Source: Caenimonas koreensis DSM 17982
Lineage (GTDB): Bacteria; Pseudomonadota; Gammaproteobacteria; Burkholderiales; Burkholderiaceae_C
DNA length: 64,000 nt
Reading direction: 5' to 3'
Assembly: GCF_009646335.1 (NCBI RefSeq)
Contig: NZ_WJBU01000003.1
Span: 62,001-126,000 of the forward strand
Of the stretch, positions 18,113-26,289 are shown piece by piece (the first letter of the stretch is position 1; each line of letters opens with the position of its first letter). The notes below the pieces were generated by a model. It did not search any database. It saw only the letters and a list, made by a program, of their open reading frames with translations, and was not told the DNA's origin. The position numbers and the translations under genes were made by a program.

Positions 18113-20173
18113 ATGAAGCCACTTTTGTCCCCCAGCGCCATCGCTGCCGCCGCCATGGCAGTCTGCGGCCCGTACGCAGCCTTTGCGCAGCAGGCGCCCT
18201 CTACGCTGGCGCCCGTGCAAGTGCAGGGCCACTATGAAAATTCCGTCGGCAGCTCGGATGCGGCCAGCCAGGGCAGCGTCAACGCCGCGCTGATTGCCAG
18301 CCGGCCCACCGAGCGCACGGGCGAGATCCTCGAATTCGTGCCCGGCCTCATCGTCAGCCAGCACAGCGGCGACGGCAAAGCCAACCAGTACTACCTGCGC
18401 GGCTTCAACCTCGACCACGGCACCGACTTCGCCACGTTTGTGGATGGCATGCCCGTGAACATGCGCTCGCACGCGCACGGCCAGGGCTACACGGACCTGA
18501 ACTTCCTCATTCCCGAATTCGTCTCGCGCATCGACTACAAAAAAGGGCCGTACTACGCTGATGAAGGCGACTTCGCCTCTGCCGGTGCAGCGCGCCTCGT
18601 GCTCGTCAACAAGCTGCCTGCAGGCATTGCGTCGGTCACCGCTGGTGGCCATCAATTTATCCGCACGCTTGTGGCGAATTCCATGCCGGTGGGCAGCGGG
18701 CAATTGCTCTGGGCGCTCGACGTGGCCCACAACAACGGGCCGTGGCTCAACCCGGAGAAGATGCGCAAGCTCAACGGCATGCTTCGCTACAGCCAGGGCA
18801 CGAGCGACGACGGCTTCAACGTCACGGCCATGGGTTACAGCGCCCGCTGGAACGCCACCGACCAGATCCCCGTGCGCGCCGTGAATGCCGGCGTGCTCGA
18901 CCGCTTCGGCGCGGTGGACGCCTCTGATGGCGGCAGCAGCTCGCGCTACAGCGTGTCTGCCGCCCTGCGCAAGCGCAACGACTGGGGCCTGTTTGAAGCG
19001 AATGCATTTGCCATCCGCTCCGGCCTCGACCTGTTCAGCAACTTCACCTTCTTCCTGGACGACCCGGTCAATGGCGACCAGTTCCACCAAAAAGAGCGGC
19101 GCACTGTTTATGGCGCCAATGCGAGCCAGACGTGGAACATGAAGCTCGGCCCGCTCGACTCGGCGAACAAGCTGGGTGTGCAAACGCGCTTCGACAGGCT
19201 AGCCCCCGTCGGCCTGTACCTCACGACTGCACGCGTGCCCTTCGCCACAGTGCGGCAGGACCAGGTCAGGGAAAACAGTGCGGGCGTTTTCTTCGAGAAC
19301 ACGACGCAGTGGCTTGCGAAGCTGCGCACCGTGGCCGGCGCCCGCTGGGACCGCTACACGTTCAACATCAACAGCAACATCGCTGCGAACTCGGGAAGCA
19401 CGTCGGCCACGATCGCGTCACCCAAACTGTCGTTCATCGTCGGGCCGTGGGCCAGGACGGAGTATTTCGCCAACTGGGGCGAAGGCTTTCACAGCAACGA
19501 TGCGCGCGGCACCACGCAGACCATCACGCCGAAAGACCTGCTGCCGACCACGCCGGTCACGCCGCTCGTGAAGACGCGCGGCAGCGAGATTGGCATGCGC
19601 ACGGAAATCATCCCTGGCTTGCAGAGTTCGCTCGCGCTGTGGCGTTTGCGAATCGCATCCGAACTTGTGTTTGTGGGTGATGCGGGTGATACGTCAGCAA
19701 GCCGGCCAAGCAAGCGACACGGCATCGAGTGGAACAACCACTATGTTGCGGGCAACGGTTTGCTGTTCGATGCCGACTTTGCGGTGTCACGCTCGCGCTA
19801 TTCGCAGGATGACCCGGCCGGCAATTTCATACCGGGCTCGATCGAAAAAGTCGCGTCACTGGGCGCGACGGTGACCGACTACGGCCCGTGGTCTGGCAGC
19901 GTACAGCTGCGCTACTTCGGCCCGCGCCCGCTGATTGAAGACAACACGGTGCGATCAGCCAGCACGGTGCTCACGAACCTGCGCATCGGCTACAAGGTGA
20001 ACGCGAAGACGCGTGTGGCAATGGACGTGTTCAATGTGTTCAACCGCAAAGCCAGCGATATCGACTACCTGTATGACTCGCAGCTGCGCGGCGAAGCCGC
20101 TCCCGTGAGCGACAGGCACTTCCATCCGGTGGAGCCGCGTACGGTGCGCGTTTCGTTGACGCACAGTTTTTGA
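18113..20173 (+). CDS. TonB-dependent outer-membrane receptor, substrate unknown
   Basis: This 686-residue receptor has a signal peptide (cleavage near FAQQA, about residue 26), a TonB-box-like LAPVQVQG stretch (38-45), a plug domain (about 60-170, FVPGLIVSQHSGDGKANQYYLRGFNLDHGTDFATFVDG) and a 22-strand barrel ending with the canonical C-terminal Phe (VSLTHSF). The plug includes a His-bearing segment MRSHAHGQGYTD. Substrates of this class include metal chelates. Divergence from an MFS exporter, proximity of nikR and the dyad in its leader make nickel or a metallophore a reasonable guess, not a conclusion. Confidence 0.85.
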   Translation: MKPLLSPSAIAAAAMAVCGPYAAFAQQAPSTLAPVQVQGHYENSVGSSDAASQGSVNAALIASRPTERTGEILEFVPGLIVSQHSGDGKANQYYLRGFNLDHGTDFATFVDGMPVNMRSHAHGQGYTDLNFLIPEFVSRIDYKKGPYYADEGDFASAGAARLVLVNKLPAGIASVTAGGHQFIRTLVANSMPVGSGQLLWALDVAHNNGPWLNPEKMRKLNGMLRYSQGTSDDGFNVTAMGYSARWNATDQIPVRAVNAGVLDRFGAVDASDGGSSSRYSVSAALRKRNDWGLFEANAFAIRSGLDLFSNFTFFLDDPVNGDQFHQKERRTVYGANASQTWNMKLGPLDSANKLGVQTRFDRLAPVGLYLTTARVPFATVRQDQVRENSAGVFFENTTQWLAKLRTVAGARWDRYTFNINSNIAANSGSTSATIASPKLSFIVGPWARTEYFANWGEGFHSNDARGTTQTITPKDLLPTTPVTPLVKTRGSEIGMRTEIIPGLQSSLALWRLRIASELVFVGDAGDTSASRPSKRHGIEWNNHYVAGNGLLFDADFAVSRSRYSQDDPAGNFIPGSIEKVASLGATVTDYGPWSGSVQLRYFGPRPLIEDNTVRSASTVLTNLRIGYKVNAKTRVAMDVFNVFNRKASDIDYLYDSQLRGEAAPVSDRHFHPVEPRTVRVSLTHSF

Positions 20174-20219
20174 TTGGCCTTTACTTCATTGTTCTTGAGC
20201 CTGAAGCGTGTTGGAGTCA

Positions 20220-20246
20220 TTGACAACAGTGATCTTCTGTTGTCAA
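20220..20246. promoter_or_regulatory. Perfect 10-base palindrome at the start of the toxin-antitoxin operon
   Basis: TTGACAACAG (20220-20229) and CTGTTGTCAA (20237-20246) are exact inverted repeats with a 7-base spacer, ending one base before the first ATG of the toxin gene. A strong TTGACA -35-like hexamer is part of the left arm. This is the expected place for autorepression by the antitoxin or the complex. No T-tract follows, so it is not a terminator. Confidence 0.75.
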
Positions 20247-20247
20247 A

Positions 20248-20553
20248 ATGTCCAACATGAAGGCTGTTCCGCTCGTTCGACGTCGATTGGTTCTGACTCT
20301 CAAAGCCTTCGTGGAGATCGCCATTTGGCGAGTGCCCGCACCGGTTCCGCCATCGGAACACCCCTTCAAATATCGTCTCGCCTATGTTGTTGGTGGCGAG
20401 TGTGTGCTGCGATACGACAACGAACGAGGCAAAGGCGATCACCGGCACTTCGGCGGTCGGGAGACTGACTACGCATTCTCAACGCCGGAACAGCTGATGC
20501 TTGACTTCAACGCTGACATCACGAGGTGGAATCATGAACACGGTCATTCTTGA
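20248..20553 (+). CDS. tumE: TumE-like (DUF6516) toxin of a type II toxin-antitoxin system
   Basis: This 101-residue protein carries the family hallmark block YDNERGKGDHRHFGG (about 56-70), preceded by VEIAIWRVPAPVPPSEHPFKYRLAYVV and followed by YAFSTPEQLMLDFNADI. That is the DUF6516/TumE layout, whose His/Asp/Arg cluster is presumed catalytic. The first ATG (20248) sits directly against the palindrome. An internal ATG three codons later (20257) is an alternative start. It overlaps the downstream antitoxin gene by 20 bases. Confidence 0.82.
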   Translation: MSNMKAVPLVRRRLVLTLKAFVEIAIWRVPAPVPPSEHPFKYRLAYVVGGECVLRYDNERGKGDHRHFGGRETDYAFSTPEQLMLDFNADITRWNHEHGHS

Positions 20554-20881
20554 GGTTCGCACCCTGGCGGACACGCTTTTAGACGCAACACGGGCGATGA
20601 AGTCCGGGCGCGCTGAGCGTGAGGCTCGCATTGGCTTTGCTACCCCCGAGTTGTTGTGGCAGGTCCTGACGGCAAAGCGTTGGGAATTGCTCAAAGCCAT
20701 GTGCGGGGCGGGTGCCATGCCAATCCGCGAGGCGGCCCGACGCGTTGGTCGAGATGTGAAGGCCGTGCATTCAGATGTAGTGGCCTTGCTGGACGCAGGC
20801 GTCCTTGTACGTGCCGCTGAGGGAGGCGTTGTATTTCCTTTCGATTCCGTCAAAGTCGAGTTCATGCTCGAAGCGGCCTAG
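20534..20881 (+). CDS. tumA: TumA-like (HVO_A0114 family) HTH antitoxin
   Basis: This 115-residue protein has a winged helix-turn-helix at about 40-100 (ELLWQVLTAKRWELLKAM ... MPIREAARRVGRDVKAVHSDVVALLDAGVLV) and a C-terminal strand PFDSVKVEF typical of HVO_A0114-family DNA-binding antitoxins. The ATG at 20534 lies inside the toxin frame and has AGGTGG upstream, so the pair is translationally coupled. It is the likely ligand of the palindrome at 20220-20246. Downstream, a GNAT-like gene converges 15 bases away. Confidence 0.82.
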   Translation: MNTVILEVRTLADTLLDATRAMKSGRAEREARIGFATPELLWQVLTAKRWELLKAMCGAGAMPIREAARRVGRDVKAVHSDVVALLDAGVLVRAAEGGVVFPFDSVKVEFMLEAA

Positions 20882-20896
20882 CCTTCAGGTTTCGCT

Positions 20897-21760
20897 TCAA
20901 CCTTGTTGCGACTTGACATACAACTCGCGCCGATACACCGCCGAGAATCCCAGTTCACCCCATCGCCGGTACGCCTCGCTGTCGCGCGTGGCGGACGGCA
21001 CTTCAATGTCACTGACGAACGCGCGCGCCCCACGGGCTGCCGCGCAAGCAAGCAGCGTGGCGACGACGCTCTGGTCGTCTTCAAAGCAAGGGGCCATGAC
21101 GCCTGGTATCGGCGCGTCGATGCCCAGCCATGCCCAGCCTTCGTCATCGCAATAGAGGCTGCGTGCCATCACGATTTTGCCGCCCGCCGCGCCGCCCTCG
21201 CGCCGGATGGCGTGCGTCCAGCCTCGACGGCCGACCAGCGCATTCAGCCAGCCGCCAATCACCTCAGGCATGCCGTAACAGTGGACGATGAAATCACTCC
21301 ACTGCTGCGCGCTGGCTGGCGTGACGAGCTCGCAGCCGTGCGCGTGCGGTGCCCACTTGTCGGCGGCTGCGCCTTGCAATACGACGCGATCCCACGCGCC
21401 GTCAGGCGCATAGCCACGCGCGACAAGCTGGTCGCGCAGATCGGCTGGTTGGCTGTAGTCGTTGACCAGCACCCAATGCCGCCCGCCGCCGCCCTGTGAA
21501 TAGAACGCGTCGATCGCCTCGAATGCCCGGCTATCGACGGCCGCAGGGCAGCCCAGCGTCAGCACCATGTTGAAGTGGCTAAACGGAATGTGGCTGCGAA
21601 CCATCACAAGGTCTCGCTCGCAATAAGTGGCCAGCCCAAGTGCTGCCGATACAGGCGCTGGTGCGCCTGCAAAGTCATCGAGCCAGTTGGCGGCGTCTAT
21701 GCGTTCGGCGCGCACGGCAAGCGGGTAGCCGGACAGCAGGGGCAGGTTGGATGAGGTCAT
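20897..21760 (-). CDS. GNAT-fold acetyltransferase-like protein
   Basis: This 287-residue protein has the layout of a GNAT: N-terminal strands with HFNMVLTLG, a central acidic region, and MARSLYCDDEGWAWLGIDAPIPGVMAP followed by LACAAARGARAFVSDIEVPS and YRRWGELGFSAVYRRELYV at the C-terminus. The canonical Q/RxxGxG/A acetyl-CoA loop is degenerate (PIPGVMAPC). Substrate unknown. The start at 21760 gives MTSSNLPLLSGYPLAVRAE. A longer frame to 22012 overlaps nikR and is not supported. Confidence 0.65.
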   Translation of the reverse strand: MTSSNLPLLSGYPLAVRAERIDAANWLDDFAGAPAPVSAALGLATYCERDLVMVRSHIPFSHFNMVLTLGCPAAVDSRAFEAIDAFYSQGGGGRHWVLVNDYSQPADLRDQLVARGYAPDGAWDRVVLQGAAADKWAPHAHGCELVTPASAQQWSDFIVHCYGMPEVIGGWLNALVGRRGWTHAIRREGGAAGGKIVMARSLYCDDEGWAWLGIDAPIPGVMAPCFEDDQSVVATLLACAAARGARAFVSDIEVPSATRDSEAYRRWGELGFSAVYRRELYVKSQQG

Positions 21761-21825
21761 GTTCGAAAACCATCGTGAGTTCCCTCGCCTTACGTGCCAA
21801 ACCGCCGGCTGGATGCAACGGCGCT

Positions 21826-22296
21826 TCAGCTCGAAGGCGTGAAGTGTTTGTGCTTGGCGCCCGGGCCGTGCGGGTGCCTGTGCCCGCGCCCTTCGCTGGC
21901 CAGCGGAATGTAGTGCACGCGGCCGTGGTGCACGCCGCGCAGTGCCACCAGCTGCTCGCCGCAGGCGCGCACGGCCTTCGTCGGGCCGCGCAGCACGACG
22001 GTTTCCAGGCAATGGTCGTGATCAAGGTGTACATGCTGGCTGGTGACCACCAGGTCGTGATGCTCGTGCTGCACGGACAGCAGCTTTTCCATCACGGTGT
22101 GATCGTGGTGGTCGTACACGTAGGTCGCAATCGCGCTGCACTGGCTCGTGGCCAGCTCGTCGACATCTTTGCGGTCCAGCCGTTCGCGGATCAGGTCGCG
22201 AACGGCCTCCGAGCGGTTGTCGTAGCCGCTGTGGGCAATGAGCCCGTCGAACTGCTGCGCGAGTTTGTCGTCCAGCGAGATGGTGAAGCGCTGCAT
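21826..22296 (-). CDS. nikR: Nickel-responsive transcriptional regulator NikR
   Basis: This 156-residue repressor has an N-terminal ribbon-helix-helix (MQRFTISLDDKLAQQFDGLI ... NRSEAVRDLIRERL) and an ACT-like nickel domain. The high-affinity nickel ligands align as His77, His88, His90 and Cys96 (E. coli His76, His87, His89, Cys95). The C-terminus has an extra His-rich tail (GRGHRHPHGPGAKHKH), longer than in E. coli. It follows prlC by five bases and is probably co-transcribed with it. No nickel permease or hydrogenase gene is in the window. Confidence 0.95.
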   Translation of the reverse strand: MQRFTISLDDKLAQQFDGLIAHSGYDNRSEAVRDLIRERLDRKDVDELATSQCSAIATYVYDHHDHTVMEKLLSVQHEHHDLVVTSQHVHLDHDHCLETVVLRGPTKAVRACGEQLVALRGVHHGRVHYIPLASEGRGHRHPHGPGAKHKHFTPSS

Positions 22297-22301
22297 CGCC
22301 T

Positions 22302-24347
22302 TCAGGCCGGTTCGGCCAGCCCCTTTTTCTCGAACAGCGGATCGAGCACCGGCGGCCGGCCGCGGAACGCCTCGAATGCCTGGCCGGGCTCGACGCTGTT
22401 GCCCGATGAATAGATGCAGCGTTTGAGCCGCTGCGCGACGTCGGGTGCGAAGGGGTCGCCGGCTTCCTTGAATGCGCCATACGCATCCGCATCGAGCACT
22501 TCAGCCCAGAGGTACACGTAGTAGCCTGCAGCGTAGCTGTCGCCTGAGAAGAGGTGCTGGAAGTGCACCATGCGATGCATGATGCCCGTCGCGTCGGGCA
22601 GGCCACGCTCGCGCAGAACCTGCGCTTCGAATGCAGGCCAGTCTTTGATGCTGGCAGGGTCGGGGTGGCTGTGCGCAGCCATGTCAACGATGGCGCTCGC
22701 GGTGTAGCGAACGGTCTCGTAGCCCTGGCCGAAGCGCCTGGCCTTCTGCAGCCGTTCGATCAGTTCATCTGGAATGGGCTGCCCCGTCTCGACGTGGCGG
22801 GCGTGCCGCCGCAGGACATCCGGCTCCGACATCCAGTGTTCGAACAGCTGCGACGGCAGTTCGACAAAGTCGCGCAGCACTGCCGTGCCCGAGAGCTGGT
22901 GATAGGTCACGTCAGACAGCAAGCCGTGCAGGCCGTGGCCGAACTCATGGAACAGCGTGCGCACATCGTCGAAGCTGAGCAGCGTCGGGCTGCCCTTGGC
23001 GAAGTTGTTGTTGTTCACGATGATGGGCAACGCCGTGCCGCCGTTGCGCGCCTGCTTGCGGTAGCTGCTCATCCACGCGCCGCTGCGCTTGGTGGGGCGG
23101 GCAAAGTTGTCGTGCAGGAAGAGCCCGACCTGCGCGCCCTGGGCGTCCTGCACTTCGTAGGCCTTCACATCGGGGTGGTAGAGCCGCAGGTCCGGCCGGG
23201 GCGTGAAGCGGATGCCGAACAGGCGCGTCGCGCAGTCGAACGCGGCAGCCACCATGGCGTCCAGCGCGAAGTACGGCTTGACCTCCGCGTCATCGATCGC
23301 GTACTGCTGCACTCGCACCTTCTCTGCCCAGTAGCGCCAGTCCCACGCTTCGATCGGGCCTTGCCCGCCCAGCGCGTCTTGCGTGGCGACGAGCTGCGCG
23401 CGTTCGCGCTCGACCACTGGCTTGGCGCGGCTCCACACGTCGTTCAACAGGCGGTTGACGGCAGCGGGCTCGCGCGCCATGCGGTCCACCAGCGCGTAGT
23501 CGGCATAGGTGGCGCAGCCGTGCAGCTTTGCCTGTTCGTGGCGCAACGCCAGAATTTCAGCGACGAGCGCCCGGTTGTCGTGCTCGCCTGCATGCTCGCC
23601 GCGCGAGGTCCATGCGCGCCACGCTTCTTCGCGCAAGTCACGCCGCTCCGAGAAGGTCAGGAACGGCATGATCGACGAGCGCGCCAGCGTGATGGCATAG
23701 GGGCCATCGACCTTGCGTTCGACTGCTGCGTTGCTTGCGGCGTCTCGCACGAACGCGGGAAGCCCCGCCAGGTCAGCTTCATCGCGTAGCACGAGGCTCC
23801 AGCTTGCTTCGTCGTGCAGCACGTTCTGGCCGAACGCCGTTGTCAGCTCGGCCAGGCGCTGCGTCACTTCGGTGTAGCGCTGCTTGGCCTGCCCGCGCAG
23901 CAATGCGCCCGCGCGAACGAAGCGCAGGTGCAGGCGTTCAAGCAGGCGCGCCTGCTCTGGCGTGAGGCCGAGCTGATGGCGCTTTTCGTGCAGGGCTAGC
24001 ACGCGCATGAATAAAGTTTCATGCATGAACACGGCGCTTTCATGCGCGGCCAGCGGCACGGCCATGCGCCGCTGAACCGCTTGCAGGTCGGGCGATGTTT
24101 CCGAGGCGCACAGGTTGTAGAACAGCAGGTCGATGCGCAACAAGGAGCGCCCCGCGCGATCGAACGCGGCGATGGTGTTGTCGAAAGTCGGCTCCTGCGC
24201 ATTCGTGGCGATCGCGTCAAGTTCGGCGCGGTGTTCGCGCATCGCGGCGTCGAAGGCGGCTTCGAAATGGGCGGGCAGCACCTGGTCGAATGGGGGCAAC
24301 CCGAAGGGTGTGGTCCAGGGTGCGAGGAGCGGGTTGGCATCGGTCAT
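22302..24347 (-). CDS. prlC: Oligopeptidase A (M3 family zinc metallopeptidase)
   Basis: This 681-residue cytoplasmic peptidase degrades short peptides, including cleaved signal peptides. The zinc motif HEFGH begins at residue 467 in TLFHEFGHGLHGLLSDVTYHQLSGT, with the third ligand Glu downstream in DFVELPSQLFEHW. Length and the N-terminus NPLLAPWTTPFGLPPFDQV match the PrlC branch, not Dcp. It stops five bases before nikR. Confidence 0.93.
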   Translation of the reverse strand: MTDANPLLAPWTTPFGLPPFDQVLPAHFEAAFDAAMREHRAELDAIATNAQEPTFDNTIAAFDRAGRSLLRIDLLFYNLCASETSPDLQAVQRRMAVPLAAHESAVFMHETLFMRVLALHEKRHQLGLTPEQARLLERLHLRFVRAGALLRGQAKQRYTEVTQRLAELTTAFGQNVLHDEASWSLVLRDEADLAGLPAFVRDAASNAAVERKVDGPYAITLARSSIMPFLTFSERRDLREEAWRAWTSRGEHAGEHDNRALVAEILALRHEQAKLHGCATYADYALVDRMAREPAAVNRLLNDVWSRAKPVVERERAQLVATQDALGGQGPIEAWDWRYWAEKVRVQQYAIDDAEVKPYFALDAMVAAAFDCATRLFGIRFTPRPDLRLYHPDVKAYEVQDAQGAQVGLFLHDNFARPTKRSGAWMSSYRKQARNGGTALPIIVNNNNFAKGSPTLLSFDDVRTLFHEFGHGLHGLLSDVTYHQLSGTAVLRDFVELPSQLFEHWMSEPDVLRRHARHVETGQPIPDELIERLQKARRFGQGYETVRYTASAIVDMAAHSHPDPASIKDWPAFEAQVLRERGLPDATGIMHRMVHFQHLFSGDSYAAGYYVYLWAEVLDADAYGAFKEAGDPFAPDVAQRLKRCIYSSGNSVEPGQAFEAFRGRPPVLDPLFEKKGLAEPA

Positions 24348-24453
24348 CGGTTCATTCTAAGGAGCGGCCACGCAGGGTGCCTGCTCAGGCTGTCTGGCTT
24401 GTCCTACACCGAAACAAAATCGCGCCGCCTAGCATTTGGCCATGGGGACAAAA

Positions 24454-24702
24454 ATGCATGATCTGCAAGAGGAAATCGCTCGCGCAGAGGCGGACTACCA
24501 GCGATATCGCAATGCATACCTGGAAGTGGCTCGCACCGAACCTGGTCATGAAGTGGCGCTCGCGATGATCGGCGCCGACATGGATCGTGTCCACGCGCAG
24601 CTGCAACGGTTGATCGGTTTGCCGCACTTGCCATTTACCCATGAGTCCAGCGCCGTCTTGCGCCGCGAGGTGGTGCGCCTGGCGCATGAACAGGAGGAAT
24701 GA
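24454..24702 (+). CDS. Small hypothetical protein, helical
   Basis: This 82-residue charged protein (MHDLQEEIARAEADYQRYRN) is mostly predicted helix, with no membrane segment or known motif. The ATG at 24454 follows GGGG by six bases. Earlier starts at 24442 (ATG) or 24436 (TTG) lack such a site. It stops two bases before the next small gene, which has a perfect AGGAGG inside this gene's last codons. Function unknown. Confidence 0.6.
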   Translation: MHDLQEEIARAEADYQRYRNAYLEVARTEPGHEVALAMIGADMDRVHAQLQRLIGLPHLPFTHESSAVLRREVVRLAHEQEE

Positions 24703-24704
24703 AG

Positions 24705-24857
24705 ATGGCAACTCACCCGGTTGACCCGACCGCCCCCGGCTCTGGCAATCAAGAGGCTGAGCCCAACACATCGCAGTTGCCTGTCGAGCCCGAGTTCGGC
24801 AAGCAGCTGCCACCGCCGGAGCCTGAAAACGCTGGTGTCAAACCGCCTGCGATATGA
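24705..24857 (+). CDS. Small proline-rich protein (50 residues)
   Basis: Reads MATHPVDPTAPGSGNQEAEP and continues Pro/Glu-rich to ENAGVKPPAI, with no hydrophobic segment, so it is likely disordered. The strong AGGAGG seven bases upstream of the ATG and the two-base gap from the preceding gene are the reasons to accept so short a frame. No family recognised. Confidence 0.6.
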   Translation: MATHPVDPTAPGSGNQEAEPNTSQLPVEPEFGKQLPPPEPENAGVKPPAI

Positions 24858-24870
24858 CAATGTGGCGGTG

Positions 24871-25047
24871 ATGTCTCGACCGACAGCAGCGCCACTCCCG
24901 GGTGCGCCCCTGCCCACGGCGCCGCACCCGCCTGCGCCTGCGCCGCCCACGCCGCCCGACCCCGAGCCCCTGCGCCCGCCGGGTGATCCCGAAAAAGGTC
25001 ACGTGCCGGCGCCCGAGCCCGGCAAGCCGGATCACCCCGCGGCTTGA
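24871..25047 (+). CDS. Small proline-rich protein (58 residues)
   Basis: Starts MSRPTAAPLPGAPLPTAPH. Nearly half of its residues are Pro, and the end (PEPGKPDHPAA) resembles the Pro/Glu style of the preceding 50-residue protein. There is no good ribosome site. A GTG one codon upstream is an alternative. It could be the third gene of a small operon or non-coding GC-rich DNA. It abuts the convergent MmcB-like gene with no gap. Confidence 0.4.
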   Translation: MSRPTAAPLPGAPLPTAPHPPAPAPPTPPDPEPLRPPGDPEKGHVPAPEPGKPDHPAA

Positions 25048-25836
25048 TCAGCGCGCGTCTTCGCTGCTTTCACCGCCCGCCGCATCACCGAGCATGGCCT
25101 GCGCGTCTTCGTCGAGCCCTGCCACCGGCGTTGCCTTCGCGAGCGACATCCAGACACCGAAAGGCAGCCCGTTGCGAAGACGCCTGGGGGCCGCTCGCGC
25201 GACCACCAGCCGTTCACCTTCGACCACCATCACGCCGCATTCGGCGGGCACCTCTTCGGGCCTGGCGATGCAGCGGCCCTTTGCGTCATTGCCCAGCACA
25301 TACCAGCACTCGCCCAGGTCGAGGTAAGAGGCTCGTTTGGACTCGTTCTTCAGGTCGCCGAGCAGGTCGGCGCGGCGCACTTTCACTTCATGAACGATCG
25401 GCTCGACGTAGTTCGCAACCGAGGTATTGCGTATCGAAAAGACATCGGGCCTGGCGATGCACCAGCGCAGCGGCTTCGCCTCGTCATCGTGCGGCACTTG
25501 TGCGCGCAGGCTCAGGCCGCGCCAGGTGATGCGGCCCGCGCGCGTCATGGCTTGCGCCACGCGCTCGACCAATGCTTCATGCGCAGAAAACGCGGCGCGG
25601 TTGTTCACCAGGGTTGCCGCGAGCAGCTTCACGCCCAGGTCTGTCACGCGTAACGACTCGTGTCCGGTGGGCGCGTGCACCCGGTGCACCATGCCCGCAG
25701 CCAGCAGTTCGATTTCGAGTGGGTCCTGCGTGGGCCAGCCCGCCGAGCGATAGATCTCGCGCAGGCGCCGCGCGTGCGCTTTTCCCAGCGAGACGGGCAT
25801 GGTCTCGGTCATGGGCTGGGGCGAGAGCGGGCTCAT
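25048..25836 (-). CDS. PD-(D/E)XK nuclease-fold protein, MmcB-like, with N-terminal winged helix
   Basis: This protein of about 262 residues has an N-terminal part (about 10-120) that reads as winged-helix (LEIELLAAGMVHRVHAPTGHESLRVTDLGVKLLA). The C-terminal part shows ARPDVFSI, then IVHEVKVRRADLLGDLKNES and CWYVL ... EEVPAECGVMVVEGERLVV. The order D, E-x-K and the RADxLGD phrase resemble the MmcB DNA-repair family of the PD-(D/E)XK superfamily. DNA binding or cutting is inferred. Starts at 25836 or 25812 are both plausible, neither with a strong ribosome site. Confidence 0.55.
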   Translation of the reverse strand: MSPLSPQPMTETMPVSLGKAHARRLREIYRSAGWPTQDPLEIELLAAGMVHRVHAPTGHESLRVTDLGVKLLAATLVNNRAAFSAHEALVERVAQAMTRAGRITWRGLSLRAQVPHDDEAKPLRWCIARPDVFSIRNTSVANYVEPIVHEVKVRRADLLGDLKNESKRASYLDLGECWYVLGNDAKGRCIARPEEVPAECGVMVVEGERLVVARAAPRRLRNGLPFGVWMSLAKATPVAGLDEDAQAMLGDAAGGESSEDAR

Positions 25837-25967
25837 GGTCACGGCAGCGGGAGCGATCCAGTTTAGCGTGGCCGGACGCAAATGGACATCGCCGCAAGGC
25901 GTGGTCTGACGAGCTGTTGGGCGGTCAACTGATTCTGCGCAAAGGTGCAATCCACACAATCACCCAC

Positions 25968-26276
25968 ATGCTTGCAAACGCCATCTACGCCATTACCGCC
26001 CTGCAATATGCAGGTCCGCATATCGTCGGTGCCATGATGGGCCTGATGGATACCGTCGATCACGAGTGGGACTTGCCTCCGGCGCCGGCCCGGCTCAACG
26101 ACGTTGTCGACAAACTCGTCGAGGGCGACCGCGTCATCAGCGTTTTCGCCGACGAAAGCGGCTGGCTCGCGTGCGGGCCGGAAGTCAAGGTCGACGTGCT
26201 GGCCGACAGCAGCGAGACGCTCGCGCTGGCCGAAGACCAGCCCGGCCGAAGCCTGCGCGACTTGCCGACTTACTGA
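25968..26276 (+). CDS. Small hypothetical protein
   Basis: This 102-residue protein begins with a hydrophobic stretch (MLANAIYAITALQYAGPHIVGAMMGLMD). The acidic remainder contains VVDKLVEGDRVISVFADESGWLACGPEVKVDVL, a beta-rich segment. No family is recognised. The frame is open upstream to 25572, but that part lies antisense to the MmcB-like gene, so the ATG at 25968 is preferred despite a weak ribosome site. Confidence 0.45.
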   Translation: MLANAIYAITALQYAGPHIVGAMMGLMDTVDHEWDLPPAPARLNDVVDKLVEGDRVISVFADESGWLACGPEVKVDVLADSSETLALAEDQPGRSLRDLPTY

Positions 26277-26289
26277 GCGAGCGGCGCCG

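Noticed and set aside
20220-20246. Palindrome as terminator of the TonB receptor gene
   Set aside because: No T-run follows and the stem directly abuts the next start codon, so an operator is more likely.
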